64,000 nucleotides of DNA, from contig JBEKKT010000004.1 of assembly GCA_050010535.1 (NCBI GenBank), forward strand, positions 1 to 64,000, given 5' to 3'. The translations under genes and the position numbers were made by a program. Source of the stretch: JAJRAG01 sp050010535. GTDB lineage: Archaea > Thermoplasmatota > Thermoplasmata > Methanomassiliicoccales > JACIVX01. Every line of letters starts with the position of its first letter. Position 1 is the stretch's first letter. This document shows positions 33,853-42,460 of this stretch, in pieces. The notes beneath the pieces are model-generated. The model was given only the letters and a program-made list of their open reading frames with translations. It made no database searches and was not told the DNA's origin.

Positions 33853-35460
33853 ATGAACCCTTATCTGATCGCTATTATAGTGATAGCCGCCTACATCGTA
33901 ATTGCGTACGTCCTGAAAAAGAAGGGTGTCCTCGAGAAACATGGCATCCACATGTGGGGTCCAGTCCTCATGTGGAGGACCCAAAGAGGCAAGGATTTCA
34001 TAGAGCGCCTGTCCAGGCCGAAGGGATTCTGGAGGGCTTACTCGGTCGCGGCCAAAGTCATCTGTGTTGGAGTGATGATATTCATAATGGCCCTGCTGGT
34101 ATGGGAAGCGACCCTCGTCACCAGAATTCCGGCAGAGAAGGCCCCCAGCCCTGAGATGATGCTTGGCATTCCCGGCCTCAACCCGATTATACCGATCTGG
34201 TACGGCATCCTCGGTCTTGTGGTCGCCATCATTGTTCACGAGTTCTCGCACGGGATCATGACGAGAGTCGGCGGGATGTCATTGAAATCCCTAGGGCTCG
34301 TCTTCCTTATCATCCCGCTCGGGGCTTTCGTCGAGCCAGACGATCGGGAGCTCGCAAGAACTGAGAAGAATAAGAGGACGAGCGTCTATGCGGCCGGACC
34401 AGCGGCGAACGTGATTGTAGCGATCATCTGTGCAATTCTCTTCTCCTCTGTGTTGCTTTCGTCAGTTGCTCCTGTGAGGGACGGACAGGTCGTTCTGAGC
34501 GTTGCGGCGGACGGGCCGACTGACCATGCGGGATTGTCTTTTGGCTCGCAGATAATGAGTATCGACGGACGGAGCATACTGACCACAGACGAATTCGAGA
34601 ACTTCACTGCACCTTTGCCGGGGGAGAATGTGACTGTCGAGTACTACTACTCGAACACGCTCCATTCGAAGGAAGTCGCCTCCGGCGTCGCAGTGACGCA
34701 AACGTCATCGGGCCTTCCCGCCGCGGATGCCGGCATTGAGGTCGGAATGATCATAGCGTCCCTGAACGACACCACAATTCGCAACGAATCGGACCTGAAG
34801 GAGGCCTTGTCGCTCACTCATCCCGATCAGACCATTAACATCACTCTGTTGACCTACTATGATGGCTCAGGGAAGTTCGAGGTCTTTAGCGACTTGACCA
34901 CGATAACGCTCGCTAGCAAGAGGGAGTACTATTTGAAAGTCGCTCCTGAGCTCGTGGGTCCGGACTTCAAGGACACTGGGTACCTCGGCATCAATACCGC
35001 CTACCTCGGTGCCTCGGTCAACTCACCCGAAGTTGTCATCAGAAGGCTTGCCCACCCGATGTACGGCGTTGAAAACGCCGGAGATGTGATTTCGTCCACG
35101 CTATATTATCTGGCGCTTCCGTTCGCGGGTTTGGCCCCAATGCAGTCCCCGGTCACTGACCTCTTCGCACCCACTGGTGTATTTGCTGGCTTTCCGACCG
35201 ACGTTTTCTGGGTGCTATCGAACTGTTTGTACTGGATATTCTGGATAAACATAATGGTCGGGTTGACGAACGTGCTACCGGCGGTGCCGCTCGACGGAGG
35301 ATACCTATTCAAGGACTGGCTCGATTCCTTGGTGCTTAAAGTGAAGAAGGACGCGACCGAGAAGGATCGAGAGAAGTATGTCGCGGCGATCACCTACGCT
35401 CTTGCGCTGACAGTCTTGTTTCTAATAGTCTGGCAACTGATTGGACCTAGGTTCTTCTGA
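33853..35460 (+). CDS. Site-2 protease family intramembrane metalloprotease (M50)
   Basis: A protein of 535 residues. The zinc motif HEFSHG lies in the span VVAIIVHEFSHGIMTRV (about residues 131-136) and the third ligand motif is LPAVPLDGGYLF near the C-terminus (about 479-490). Between them, two PDZ-like domains (about 205-275: VLSVAADGPTDHAGLSFGSQIMSIDG; about 285-355: GLPAADAGIEVGMIIASLND) face outside. There are at least six membrane spans. Family enzymes cleave membrane-bound regulators within the bilayer. Alone with its own TATA-like cttttctatt upstream; a substrate is not evident. Confidence 0.9.
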   Translation: MNPYLIAIIVIAAYIVIAYVLKKKGVLEKHGIHMWGPVLMWRTQRGKDFIERLSRPKGFWRAYSVAAKVICVGVMIFIMALLVWEATLVTRIPAEKAPSPEMMLGIPGLNPIIPIWYGILGLVVAIIVHEFSHGIMTRVGGMSLKSLGLVFLIIPLGAFVEPDDRELARTEKNKRTSVYAAGPAANVIVAIICAILFSSVLLSSVAPVRDGQVVLSVAADGPTDHAGLSFGSQIMSIDGRSILTTDEFENFTAPLPGENVTVEYYYSNTLHSKEVASGVAVTQTSSGLPAADAGIEVGMIIASLNDTTIRNESDLKEALSLTHPDQTINITLLTYYDGSGKFEVFSDLTTITLASKREYYLKVAPELVGPDFKDTGYLGINTAYLGASVNSPEVVIRRLAHPMYGVENAGDVISSTLYYLALPFAGLAPMQSPVTDLFAPTGVFAGFPTDVFWVLSNCLYWIFWINIMVGLTNVLPAVPLDGGYLFKDWLDSLVLKVKKDATEKDREKYVAAITYALALTVLFLIVWQLIGPRFF

Positions 35461-35481
35461 GATATCGGATTAGGACGAGGT

Positions 35482-35733
35482 TCACTTGCTGCGCAGGATC
35501 TCATTACACGCGGGACAGACCTCGAAATTGAGCGAATTGATGGAAGAGCAAACGTCGAACGTCTGCCCGCACGATCTGCACTTCCTAAGCGCCAAGAAAG
35601 ATGACCTGAAGTCCCTGCATTGAACGACCCTTTCGGACCTCTCGACCAGGCAGACATCGGCTACGCAGTTGTCGCAAAGGCTCCTTCTGCTGAGGTTTAT
35701 GACAAGATGCTCACCGACCTTGACTCTTGTCAT
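35482..35733 (-). CDS. Small zinc-binding protein, two zinc sites
   Basis: A protein of 83 residues. Cysteines occur as CDNC (about 20-23), one at 28, another at 39, then CRSCGQTFDVC (about 52-62) and CPACNEILRSK at the end. This fits two small zinc sites, the last a rubredoxin-like ribbon. The beginning MTRVKVGEHLVINLSRRSLC is basic. Convergent with the protease gene. No family is recognised; small proteins of this kind are often transcription or translation accessory factors. Confidence 0.6.
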   Translation of the reverse strand: MTRVKVGEHLVINLSRRSLCDNCVADVCLVERSERVVQCRDFRSSFLALRKCRSCGQTFDVCSSINSLNFEVCPACNEILRSK

Positions 35734-35948
35734 TTCGCTCCTTCCGCGCAGATCATATACTAACTAGCAAATCAGTCGCCCCACTAGTATTTGAATGTTG
35801 TCCGTCGTTTTCCATAGATCGACACCAGTCCGATCAGTCGAACTAGAGATCACTAGGAATCAATATTCAGTGACAAGCGAGCATATTCCTGATAATAGCC
35901 GATTGCAGTCGATTCCGTCAGAACAAGATTGAAGAGTTGCTCGTGAGG

Positions 35949-36281
35949 ATGGTAAGAGCATCTTCTGCTCAAGAAAGGCCAAATGTCCACAACGTCTCGC
36001 TCAAGAAGCTCTCGGACAGAGAACATGCCTAGGTGTTGTTCATAGGGCTGAAACCGGGAGAGGGGTTCAAGAGTCACATCACGCCGGTCGATGTGTTCTT
36101 CTTCGTACTGGATGGTTCGCGGATCGTGGAGATCGGAAGGGAGAAGAAGAAGGTCGGCAAGGAGACGCTGATCGAGAGTCCGGCGGGCATTCCTCGCCGC
36201 CTGTTCAACGACCGCAAGGAGCCATTCAAGTTCCTTGTCGTCAAGATCCCGAGACAGAGGGAGAACACGAGAGTATTGTGA
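35949..36281 (+). pseudogene. Cupin-domain protein gene interrupted by an in-frame TAG
   Basis: From the ATG at 35949 the frame reads MVRASSAQERPNVHNVSLKK and further to EHA, then TAG at 36030-36032, and without any shift VLFIGLKPGEGFKSHITPVD, FFFVLDGSRIVEIG, TLIESPAGIPRRLFND, KFLVVKIPR, ending TGA. The part behind the TAG is a typical small cupin (metal-binding His in KSHI and the G-x-G-like turn); the part before supplies the first strand that homologues have. The TAG stands where Gln is common (CAG to TAG). A shortened product could start at the GTG at 36033, but it would miss the first strand. Confidence 0.65.
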
Positions 36282-36350
36282 ACGAGCTAGGAAGGACGGA
36301 CTGACCGAAAGAATAGAGAAAGAGAAGACATTTACGGGGAGGCCAGATAA

Positions 36351-38456
36351 TTAAGAGATGTTGTTCCTTACCCGGTCCTTCAGCTCGCCCAATTTCCCCT
36401 TGTTCCAGCTGCTAGTTTTCGAGAAGAACCCCGTGACCCTCGTTATCCCTTCGACGTCTGGTGAGGAGCAGTAGGGGCAGGTGTCCTTCAGGCCTCTGCT
36501 CGTCTTGCCGCAGGTGAGGCATGCTGTGAACTCGGGACTGAACGCGATCTGAGCGTTCTGCGTGTTGCTGAAGGTCTTCTTGACAAAGGCCGCTACGCTC
36601 TCGGCCGGCGGCTTGTGCTCCCCCAGCCAAACGTGCGTGAGCGACCCGGCTTCGATCAGCGGGTGAAACAATCCTTCCATCTTCACCCTCTCGATCGCGC
36701 TGATCGGTGCTCCGACATTCAAGTAGGTCGAGTTCGTGTAGTACACCTCGCCGCTACTTTTATTCCCCCTGATGACTGTCGGGGCCTGCAACGGATAGTA
36801 CTTCATGTCGAGTCTTGCGAACCGGTAGGCGGTGCTCTCCGCTGGGGTTTGCTCAAGCGGCATCTTGATTCCGTATTGTTTGCCCAGCCGCTCCGCCTCT
36901 GTCTTCATCGTCGCCATGATCTTCAGTCCGAACATCAGTGCTTCCTTGGACTCGTGCATCTGCTGTCCCGTGTGGTACTGCACCATCTCGTTCAGGCCGA
37001 CCATGCCGACCAGAAACGATGCCTTCCCAAGCCTGTAGTACGGCTCTCCGTCGAGGTTCATCGTGAGCAAAGCTAGTGGACCGTGCTTTCCCATTCCGAG
37101 GAGCTTGGCTATGAACTCCCGCTTCTCCAGGTGCGCCTTCGCCACCATCTCTATCCTCTCGCGCAGGAGCTCAAGCAACTTGTTGTCGTCCTGGTGGGCT
37201 TCATACGCCAGTCTCGGAAGGTTGATCGTCACGTTCTGCATTGCCGAATACCTCATCTTCCAAGGGGTCTTGGCATCGTCTAGGTCGCTCTTGTCGAGCT
37301 TAAAAGCGAGCCGGCAGCACTCGCTTATCTTGGCCGTGTTCCCTCGATCGAAGACGAAATAAGTGTTTCCCTTCTCCGACGCGACCTGAGATATCTTCGT
37401 CAGGAACTCCTCGTGGCCCTCGGTCGAGAAGAACTTCTCGGTCATGTGGACGTTGGGTTTCGGAAAGAAAAACGGCCGTCCGAGAGCGTCGCCCTCAAGG
37501 TATACATCGAAGAGGGCGTTCAAGAACCTCTGGCTTTCTCCGATGTAGTCCTCATAGGTCTGTCCCGTGAACTCGCCCTTCGGCCCGATCGCCGGTACAT
37601 CCGCGAAGTGATCCGGGATCTCCCAGTATAAGTTCAGATCACTGAATATGGATTGCCCGCCTCTAGCGACAGCTTGCTGCGCAAACTCGAATATGAGAAT
37701 CTGGGCAAGTTGCTTCATCCGATTGTCGTCGACTTTGGTGAGATAGGGGGCGAGGAAGATGTTGACAGCGTCCCATCCGATCGCGCCTGCGAAGTGTCCC
37801 TGGAGGGCTGCAGAGAACTTGATGATCTGCTCGATCAGGACCTCAGGGTGCTTGGCGGGTTTGGCTATTGAGATCGCATTCGGCAGGTTCAATCCGAACT
37901 TCTTCACGTATTCGATCGACTGCCCACTGCAATAAGGTCGGTCGACCATACCGAGATCGTGGAGATGGATATCGCCCCTCATATGAGAGTCTGCCATCTC
38001 CTGCGAGAACACCTCCAGGAGGGCGAACTCCTTCTTTATCCGCTCAGACAGAGTGAGGTTCGTTGCCTCGGGTCCGTGCGGCACATTGGCGTTCTCCTTA
38101 TTAGGATTCATGATGATTTGACGAGCGTCGTACAGAGGTACACCAAGACGCGTATGCTGCTTTCTGATCTTGGCGAGACCGTACTCGACGAGCTTGGCAT
38201 TCGTCAATTCTCTGATAAGTGGAGCGGTGACAACATCGAGCTCGAGCTCCGAGATGAGCTTCTCGACCTCACGTGCCACTATGGAAGCGGCATCCTCGCC
38301 AATGGTAGTCTCCCTGATCAGAGCCTCGTATATCTTGCCCCGATCCCACTTTTTGATCTCTTCGTCTGACGTTCTCACGAACAGGGAAAGCTCGGTCGAC
38401 TCCTTCTCGTCGGTCGCGACCTCACCAGGTTCGCGTAGATACTCTATGGCCTTCAT
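36351..38456 (-). CDS. nrdD: Anaerobic ribonucleoside-triphosphate reductase, class III
   Basis: A protein of 701 residues. An ATP-cone lies near the N-terminus (about 22-110: SLFVRTSDEEIKKWDRGKIYEALI). The catalytic barrel has SHMRGDIHLHDLGMVDRPYCSGQ, GGQSIFSDLN and the ISECCRL cysteines. At the C-terminus a zinc site (CLTCG, CPYC) precedes the glycyl-radical segment RVTGFFS with the radical Gly near residue 676. It reduces ribonucleotides to deoxyribonucleotides without oxygen. The activase gene nrdG is not adjacent. A divergent winged-helix gene shares its promoter region. Confidence 0.94.
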   Translation of the reverse strand: MKAIEYLREPGEVATDEKESTELSLFVRTSDEEIKKWDRGKIYEALIRETTIGEDAASIVAREVEKLISELELDVVTAPLIRELTNAKLVEYGLAKIRKQHTRLGVPLYDARQIIMNPNKENANVPHGPEATNLTLSERIKKEFALLEVFSQEMADSHMRGDIHLHDLGMVDRPYCSGQSIEYVKKFGLNLPNAISIAKPAKHPEVLIEQIIKFSAALQGHFAGAIGWDAVNIFLAPYLTKVDDNRMKQLAQILIFEFAQQAVARGGQSIFSDLNLYWEIPDHFADVPAIGPKGEFTGQTYEDYIGESQRFLNALFDVYLEGDALGRPFFFPKPNVHMTEKFFSTEGHEEFLTKISQVASEKGNTYFVFDRGNTAKISECCRLAFKLDKSDLDDAKTPWKMRYSAMQNVTINLPRLAYEAHQDDNKLLELLRERIEMVAKAHLEKREFIAKLLGMGKHGPLALLTMNLDGEPYYRLGKASFLVGMVGLNEMVQYHTGQQMHESKEALMFGLKIMATMKTEAERLGKQYGIKMPLEQTPAESTAYRFARLDMKYYPLQAPTVIRGNKSSGEVYYTNSTYLNVGAPISAIERVKMEGLFHPLIEAGSLTHVWLGEHKPPAESVAAFVKKTFSNTQNAQIAFSPEFTACLTCGKTSRGLKDTCPYCSSPDVEGITRVTGFFSKTSSWNKGKLGELKDRVRNNIS

Positions 38457-38624
38457 GTCATCACTCCTGAAAAGGGATATTAGGATAGACTCCGCATCCC
38501 CGCTACAAGGTGGGGTAGTTATTTGTGGTTCGGTTTAAAGGCATTTTTGAACTCAATCTGTTAAAACTTAACGGCTATAAGAAGGGTTTTTATTTACCAT
38601 ATCTGTTACTATATCTGTAATCAG
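38457..38624. promoter_or_regulatory. Divergent nrdD / winged-helix promoter region with repeats
   Basis: This 168-base gap holds an exact inverted repeat GTTAA-AAC-TTAAC (38560-38572), and a direct repeat ATATCTGT at 38599-38606 and 38611-38618, just before the ATG at 38625. A TATA-like TTTTTATTTAC lies at about 38587-38597 for the plus strand, and TTTAAA near 38534 for nrdD on the minus strand. The repeats are candidate binding sites for the winged-helix protein encoded next. Confidence 0.45.
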
Positions 38625-39206
38625 ATGTTCAGTCCAGAGGAAGATCTGAGACGTGCCTTGTTCGAAATCCTTGGAGGGGAAGGCAAATCAATAAGCGCCC
38701 TATCGCGTGAATTGGAGGCGAGGGGGTACAGTTTCCACCGTCTCATCCTTACAGGCTACCTGAGAGCGCTGACCGATCTCAAGGTGCTCAAAGAAAGGGA
38801 AGTCCCTCCAGCGAAGATATACATCCCAGTGAAGCCTCTAGATCGTGACATTTATGAGGTTGTCGGACAGAAGGTCAGGGAAATGGTTGAGGGGGATAAG
38901 GCGAACGCTTTGATCCTGTACATCCTGTCTAGGATACTAAAGCGACCAGTCTTCTATGATGAACTGAAGAGAACAGGGATAACAGGTCAGCCTTCAGGAC
39001 GCCAGGTCAGTCCAGAAGAGAGACAGGAAGCGAAAAGGATCTTGGTCCGTGCCGGTTTCAGAATTCCCGACAGCTCAAAGGCATATCTCATCGAGGATGA
39101 GGGACTTCAAGAGGCATCGACCCAGGTACTTGACGCGATAATTGTGGAAGTCCTAGCCGCAGGTCACCTTGTAAGGGAAACGACCCAGACGAAGCTATCT
39201 CTTTGA
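38625..39206 (+). CDS. Winged-helix protein divergent from nrdD
   Basis: A protein of 193 residues. Residues about 1-65 form a winged helix (EEDLRRALFEILGGEGKSISALSRELEARGYSFHRLILTGYLRALTDLKVLKER). The rest is mostly helical with a second possible DNA- or ligand-binding unit (ALILYILSRILKRPVFYDELKR). The transcript appears near-leaderless: the TATA-like element ends about 28 bases before the ATG. Divergent position to nrdD suggests regulation of deoxyribonucleotide synthesis, an inference from position only. From memory, similar genes occur beside nrdD in other Thermoplasmata, not verified. Confidence 0.65.
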   Translation: MFSPEEDLRRALFEILGGEGKSISALSRELEARGYSFHRLILTGYLRALTDLKVLKEREVPPAKIYIPVKPLDRDIYEVVGQKVREMVEGDKANALILYILSRILKRPVFYDELKRTGITGQPSGRQVSPEERQEAKRILVRAGFRIPDSSKAYLIEDEGLQEASTQVLDAIIVEVLAAGHLVRETTQTKLSL

Positions 39207-39290
39207 TATTTACAAATCTTCCTCAGTATCCCTGGCCATCAAGGATTCGTTAGAAATTCGAGAAGCTATTTATCCACCGAGTCTATACTC

Positions 39291-40295
39291 ATGGGCATGG
39301 ACCTTGAGGCTCTGGTATCCGACATAAGAAAGTATCCAGGTATCAAAAGAAAACGGATCATTTCAGAGGTCATCAACTTCTTTCCAAGAGTGTATCAGGC
39401 CAATGTCCTGGCCTCCTATGGGGATGATGCCGCGGTCATCGAGTTCGGGGACTCGGTTCTCCTACTCGCCGCGGACGGCATAATGGAGCCTTTGATGAAG
39501 ACAAACCCCTATTACGCAGGCTATTTCTCCGTGCTCGTAAACATAAACGACATCTCCGCAATGGGCGGAATACCGTTGGCGATGGTGGATGTCATCTCGA
39601 TGAAGGATGAGAAGATCTGTGCGCAGGTGATGAGAGGGGTTGAGGCTGCGGTTAGGAAGTTCGGCGTGCCAGTCGTGGGAGGTCACACTCATCCCGATTG
39701 CGACTACAATGCGATTGACGTCGCGATACTCGGCACGGCCAGGAAGGATGAGGTAGTCTATAGCCACACAGCAAGGGCTGGCGAGGACATCATCTTCGCC
39801 ATGGACACGGAAGGATTCTTCCCGGAGAGACTCCCTTACGCGTGGGACACGACGTCTAGGAAAGGCGAGGAGCTTGTGAGAAGGCAGATGCTGAGTATGA
39901 ACGAGATCAGCAAGCGTCATTTGGTCACCTCAGGCAAGGACATCAGCAACCCCGGGTCACTCGGGAGCCTTGGGATGCTGCTCGAGACTAGTGGAAAGGG
40001 GGCCGTCGTCGACCTCAGCGCAATCCCGAGGCCCAACGGCGTTGACTTTCATCAATGGCTCAAAGCGTATCAGGGTTGCGGGTTCGTTCTCACGTGCCAG
40101 CCGGGCAATTCCCGTGAGATTATACGTATCTTCTCGGAGGTCGAAGTGACTGGCGCGGTGGTAGGCACGGTGCAATATTCGAAGAAGTTCATAGTAAAGA
40201 GCGGTGGCGAGGAAGCGATTCTCTTCGATTTCGACAAGGATGTCATAACGGGATGTAACCCTTCCATGCCCGGCGTTGGCGGTCCGCGAAAGTGA
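39291..40295 (+). CDS. AIR synthase-related (PurM/ThiL-fold) protein
   Basis: A protein of 334 residues. The ATP-binding N-terminal domain has ASYGDDAAVIEFGDSVLLLAADGI and VNINDISAMGGIPLAMVDVIS, with the Asp residues that bind metal and ATP in PurM, ThiL, SelD and HypE. PVVGGHTHPDCDYNAIDVAILG, SNPGSLGSLGMLLETSGKGAVVDL and CGFVLTCQPGN follow. It resembles the AIR synthase-related proteins close to methanogenesis marker 2. Substrate unknown; true PurM, ThiL or SelD are less likely because their family-specific N-termini are missing. Confidence 0.8.
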   Translation: MGMDLEALVSDIRKYPGIKRKRIISEVINFFPRVYQANVLASYGDDAAVIEFGDSVLLLAADGIMEPLMKTNPYYAGYFSVLVNINDISAMGGIPLAMVDVISMKDEKICAQVMRGVEAAVRKFGVPVVGGHTHPDCDYNAIDVAILGTARKDEVVYSHTARAGEDIIFAMDTEGFFPERLPYAWDTTSRKGEELVRRQMLSMNEISKRHLVTSGKDISNPGSLGSLGMLLETSGKGAVVDLSAIPRPNGVDFHQWLKAYQGCGFVLTCQPGNSREIIRIFSEVEVTGAVVGTVQYSKKFIVKSGGEEAILFDFDKDVITGCNPSMPGVGGPRK

Positions 40296-40305
40296 GCGAA
40301 AAAGA

Positions 40306-40628
40306 AGGGAGTGCTAGGCCGCAGGAGTTGCCGCTCGGTCCGGTGAAGGTTGTCCGATCGCCTTCTTAGCCCCGTGACCCCTCGAGCGTCGGTAGTTCAC
40401 GGTTAGGCTGCTCCCGTCAGGACCTGACCCTTTCCCCGTGATCAGAGCAAGGGGCACCGCCCTCCAGCGGCACCGCGATGCTGCCACCAGCCCCGAAGGA
40501 CAGAGCCTCATCGTCGACGAAGAGGCCTTCACCGCTCCGTTTACGACGTCCCCTGCTGTCACCCCCGCTATCGACGATTTCGGTGTACAAGGACACGCCG
40601 AACGTCCCGGTCAAGCCTAGCATCCCCC
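40306..40628 (-). ncRNA. ffs: SRP RNA (7S RNA), archaeal type
   Basis: On the minus strand the 5' end GGGGGGATGCTAGGC pairs with the 3' end GCCTAGCACTCCC (helix 1). The Alu-like part has the expected GTTCGGCGTG and CACCGAAATCGTCGATA segments. Helix 8, near 40405-40430, carries the SRP54-binding asymmetric loop (GGTCAGG on one side, GGGAGCAGCC on the other) closed by the tetraloop TGAC. A TATA box (CTATTTATAAC read on plus, about 40645-40655) lies some 25 bases before the 5' end, and a T-run at the 3' end (plus-strand A-run 40299-40303) marks termination. About 320 nucleotides, normal for archaea. Confidence 0.93.
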
Positions 40629-40774
40629 CAATTAAGCCATGGACCTATTTATAACTATTCGAGAGGCTCCCTCTGGCCAGAAAACCTGGTCTCATATCCG
40701 GCTCTTGTAGGATCTTCCGTTCTAGCAATGTTTAAGTCTGCCATCGTTCTATGTTACTGATAAGAGGGGTGAAT

Positions 40775-41386
40775 ATGAAAGAATTGAAAGCAAGCGAGAC
40801 GGCGATAGTGTTCATCGAGTTTCAGAACGACTTCGGCAAGGAAGGCGGGGGGCTCTACGGCGCCGTGAAGGATCAGATTGCGAAGCAAGGGACCATCAAG
40901 AATGGTGCCGATTGCCTAAAGAAGGCGCGAGGAAAAGTTCTCACGCTCATCTGCCCGATCCTGTTCGAGGAGGACTACAGGGATGCCGGATGCGAAGGAG
41001 TCCTCGGCCCGATTCACGTGAACGCGGCGAATGCGAAATCCTTCAGAAAAGGAACCTGGGGAGGGGCAATCGTCGACGAATTGAAGCCGACGAAGCAGGA
41101 CATCGTGGTGGACGGGAAGCGGACCCTAGACGCGTTCAACTCGAGCAACATCGACTTCTTGCTGCGGGTCAACTGCATAAAGAACGTTGCTTTCGCAGGA
41201 TTCCTGACGAATGTCTGTGTGGAAGGCTCTGCGCGGGCTGCCTACGACAGAGGATACAAGGTATTCCTGCTGAAGGACTGCACGGCAGCAATGTCTGGAG
41301 AGGAGCAGAAGTACGTCGAGGAGAAGTTTTTCCCACTCATAGGTGAGGTTCTGACACACGACGAGTTCCTCGCCCGAGTGAAGTAA
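40775..41386 (+). CDS. Isochorismatase-family cysteine hydrolase
   Basis: A protein of 203 residues from the ATG at 40775, which has a ribosome binding site (gaggggtga) and fits the family; the in-frame ATG at 40751 is too early. The catalytic Cys is Cys148 in FLTNVCVEGSARAAYDRGY, and Lys115 lies in DGKRTLDAF. The third member, normally Asp in DMQNDF, is Glu15 here (FIEFQNDF). Family enzymes hydrolyse amides such as nicotinamide, N-carbamoyl compounds or isochorismate. Substrate unknown. Confidence 0.85.
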   Translation: MKELKASETAIVFIEFQNDFGKEGGGLYGAVKDQIAKQGTIKNGADCLKKARGKVLTLICPILFEEDYRDAGCEGVLGPIHVNAANAKSFRKGTWGGAIVDELKPTKQDIVVDGKRTLDAFNSSNIDFLLRVNCIKNVAFAGFLTNVCVEGSARAAYDRGYKVFLLKDCTAAMSGEEQKYVEEKFFPLIGEVLTHDEFLARVK

Positions 41387-41544
41387 ACCCTTTCCCTTAG
41401 CTCTCTTTTTTTCTACTCTGCTGAAACGGTGTGAGGCAAGTGCAGTTCTTTTCGTTAGCTCACGAGGTTTTCCGATCTGATGAGAAGTCCCCTTCGAATA
41501 CCGCCATCGATAAACTAATTAAGTCTTGGGGTCCAATAATCACA

Positions 41545-42456
41545 ATGATGGCCGCGACGAACGACATGCCGGTTCGATGCAGGTCCGATACAGCAAAGCC
41601 GCCGTGGCTGAAGATCAGGGCTCCTGATCCCTTTCGATTCGCAAGAATGCGCAAGGTGCTCTCTGAGGGGCGAGTGAGAACCGTCTGTGATGCTTCCCAT
41701 TGCCCCAACGTATCAGAGTGCTGGAGCGCGAACAGTGCGACGTTCATGATACTCGGGAAGGTATGTACCCGGAGCTGTGGATTCTGCGCCGTCGAGAGCG
41801 GTGATCCGAGGGGAGAGGTGGATGAGGAAGAACCGGCAAGGATAGCGAATACTGTCAGAGAGTTGGGGCTCACGCACGCTGTCGTCACCTCTGTCACAAG
41901 AGACGATCTCGAGGACTTCGGCGCCAGTTCGTTCTCGAACGTCGTCCGCGAGATAAGAGGCGCATGCCCCGATACGAGGATAGAACTCCTCATTCCCGAC
42001 CTGCAACGGGACGAACTGGCGATCGCGACCGTGGTCGATTCTCGACCGGATGTTATCGGGCACAATCTGGAGACGGTCAGGAGGTTGCAGCCCGTCGTCA
42101 GAGATCCGAGGGCCGATTACGATGTCTCGCTCCAGGTCCTGAGGCGAATCAAGGATTACGCCGGAGGAATCCTCACGAGAAGCTCCCTCATGTTGGGGCT
42201 CGGCGAGACGAGGGCTGAGGTCGTCGAGGCGATGAGCGATTTGCGCGACGCAGGTGTAGATGCGTTGGCCCTTGGCCAGTACCTGAGGCCCGGCAAAGCG
42301 AATATGGAGGTGAAGGAGTACGTGACACCCGAGAATTTCGGCAGGATGAAGGAGGAAGCGCTCCGCCTAGGATTCGACTACGTCGCATCCGGTCCGTTCG
42401 TGAGAAGCTCCTACCGAGCGTTCGAATTCTTCGATTCGATGAAAGAAAGGGTGTGA
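41545..42456 (+). CDS. lipA: Lipoyl synthase
   Basis: About 303 residues from the ATG at 41545 (41566 is also possible); residues upstream in the open frame are not family-like. The auxiliary cluster motif is CDASHCPNVSECW and the radical SAM motif CTRSCGFCAV. KPPWLKI near the start and the end GPFVRSSYRAFEFF (with the conserved Arg-Ser-Ser-Tyr) are both typical. The enzyme inserts two sulfur atoms into octanoyl groups on E2 or H-protein. It is followed after four bases by the E1 alpha gene, so lipoylation and its target are made together. Confidence 0.93.
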   Translation: MMAATNDMPVRCRSDTAKPPWLKIRAPDPFRFARMRKVLSEGRVRTVCDASHCPNVSECWSANSATFMILGKVCTRSCGFCAVESGDPRGEVDEEEPARIANTVRELGLTHAVVTSVTRDDLEDFGASSFSNVVREIRGACPDTRIELLIPDLQRDELAIATVVDSRPDVIGHNLETVRRLQPVVRDPRADYDVSLQVLRRIKDYAGGILTRSSLMLGLGETRAEVVEAMSDLRDAGVDALALGQYLRPGKANMEVKEYVTPENFGRMKEEALRLGFDYVASGPFVRSSYRAFEFFDSMKERV

Positions 42457-42460
42457 TACC

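Noticed and set aside
36033..36281. Short cupin starting at GTG 36033
   Set aside because: It would start directly at the base after a TAG and omit the first conserved strand; the continuous frame from the ATG at 35949 is a better explanation.
40417..40623. Short frames inside the SRP RNA
   Set aside because: The region folds as SRP RNA with helix 1 and the helix 8 motif; open frames there are by chance.
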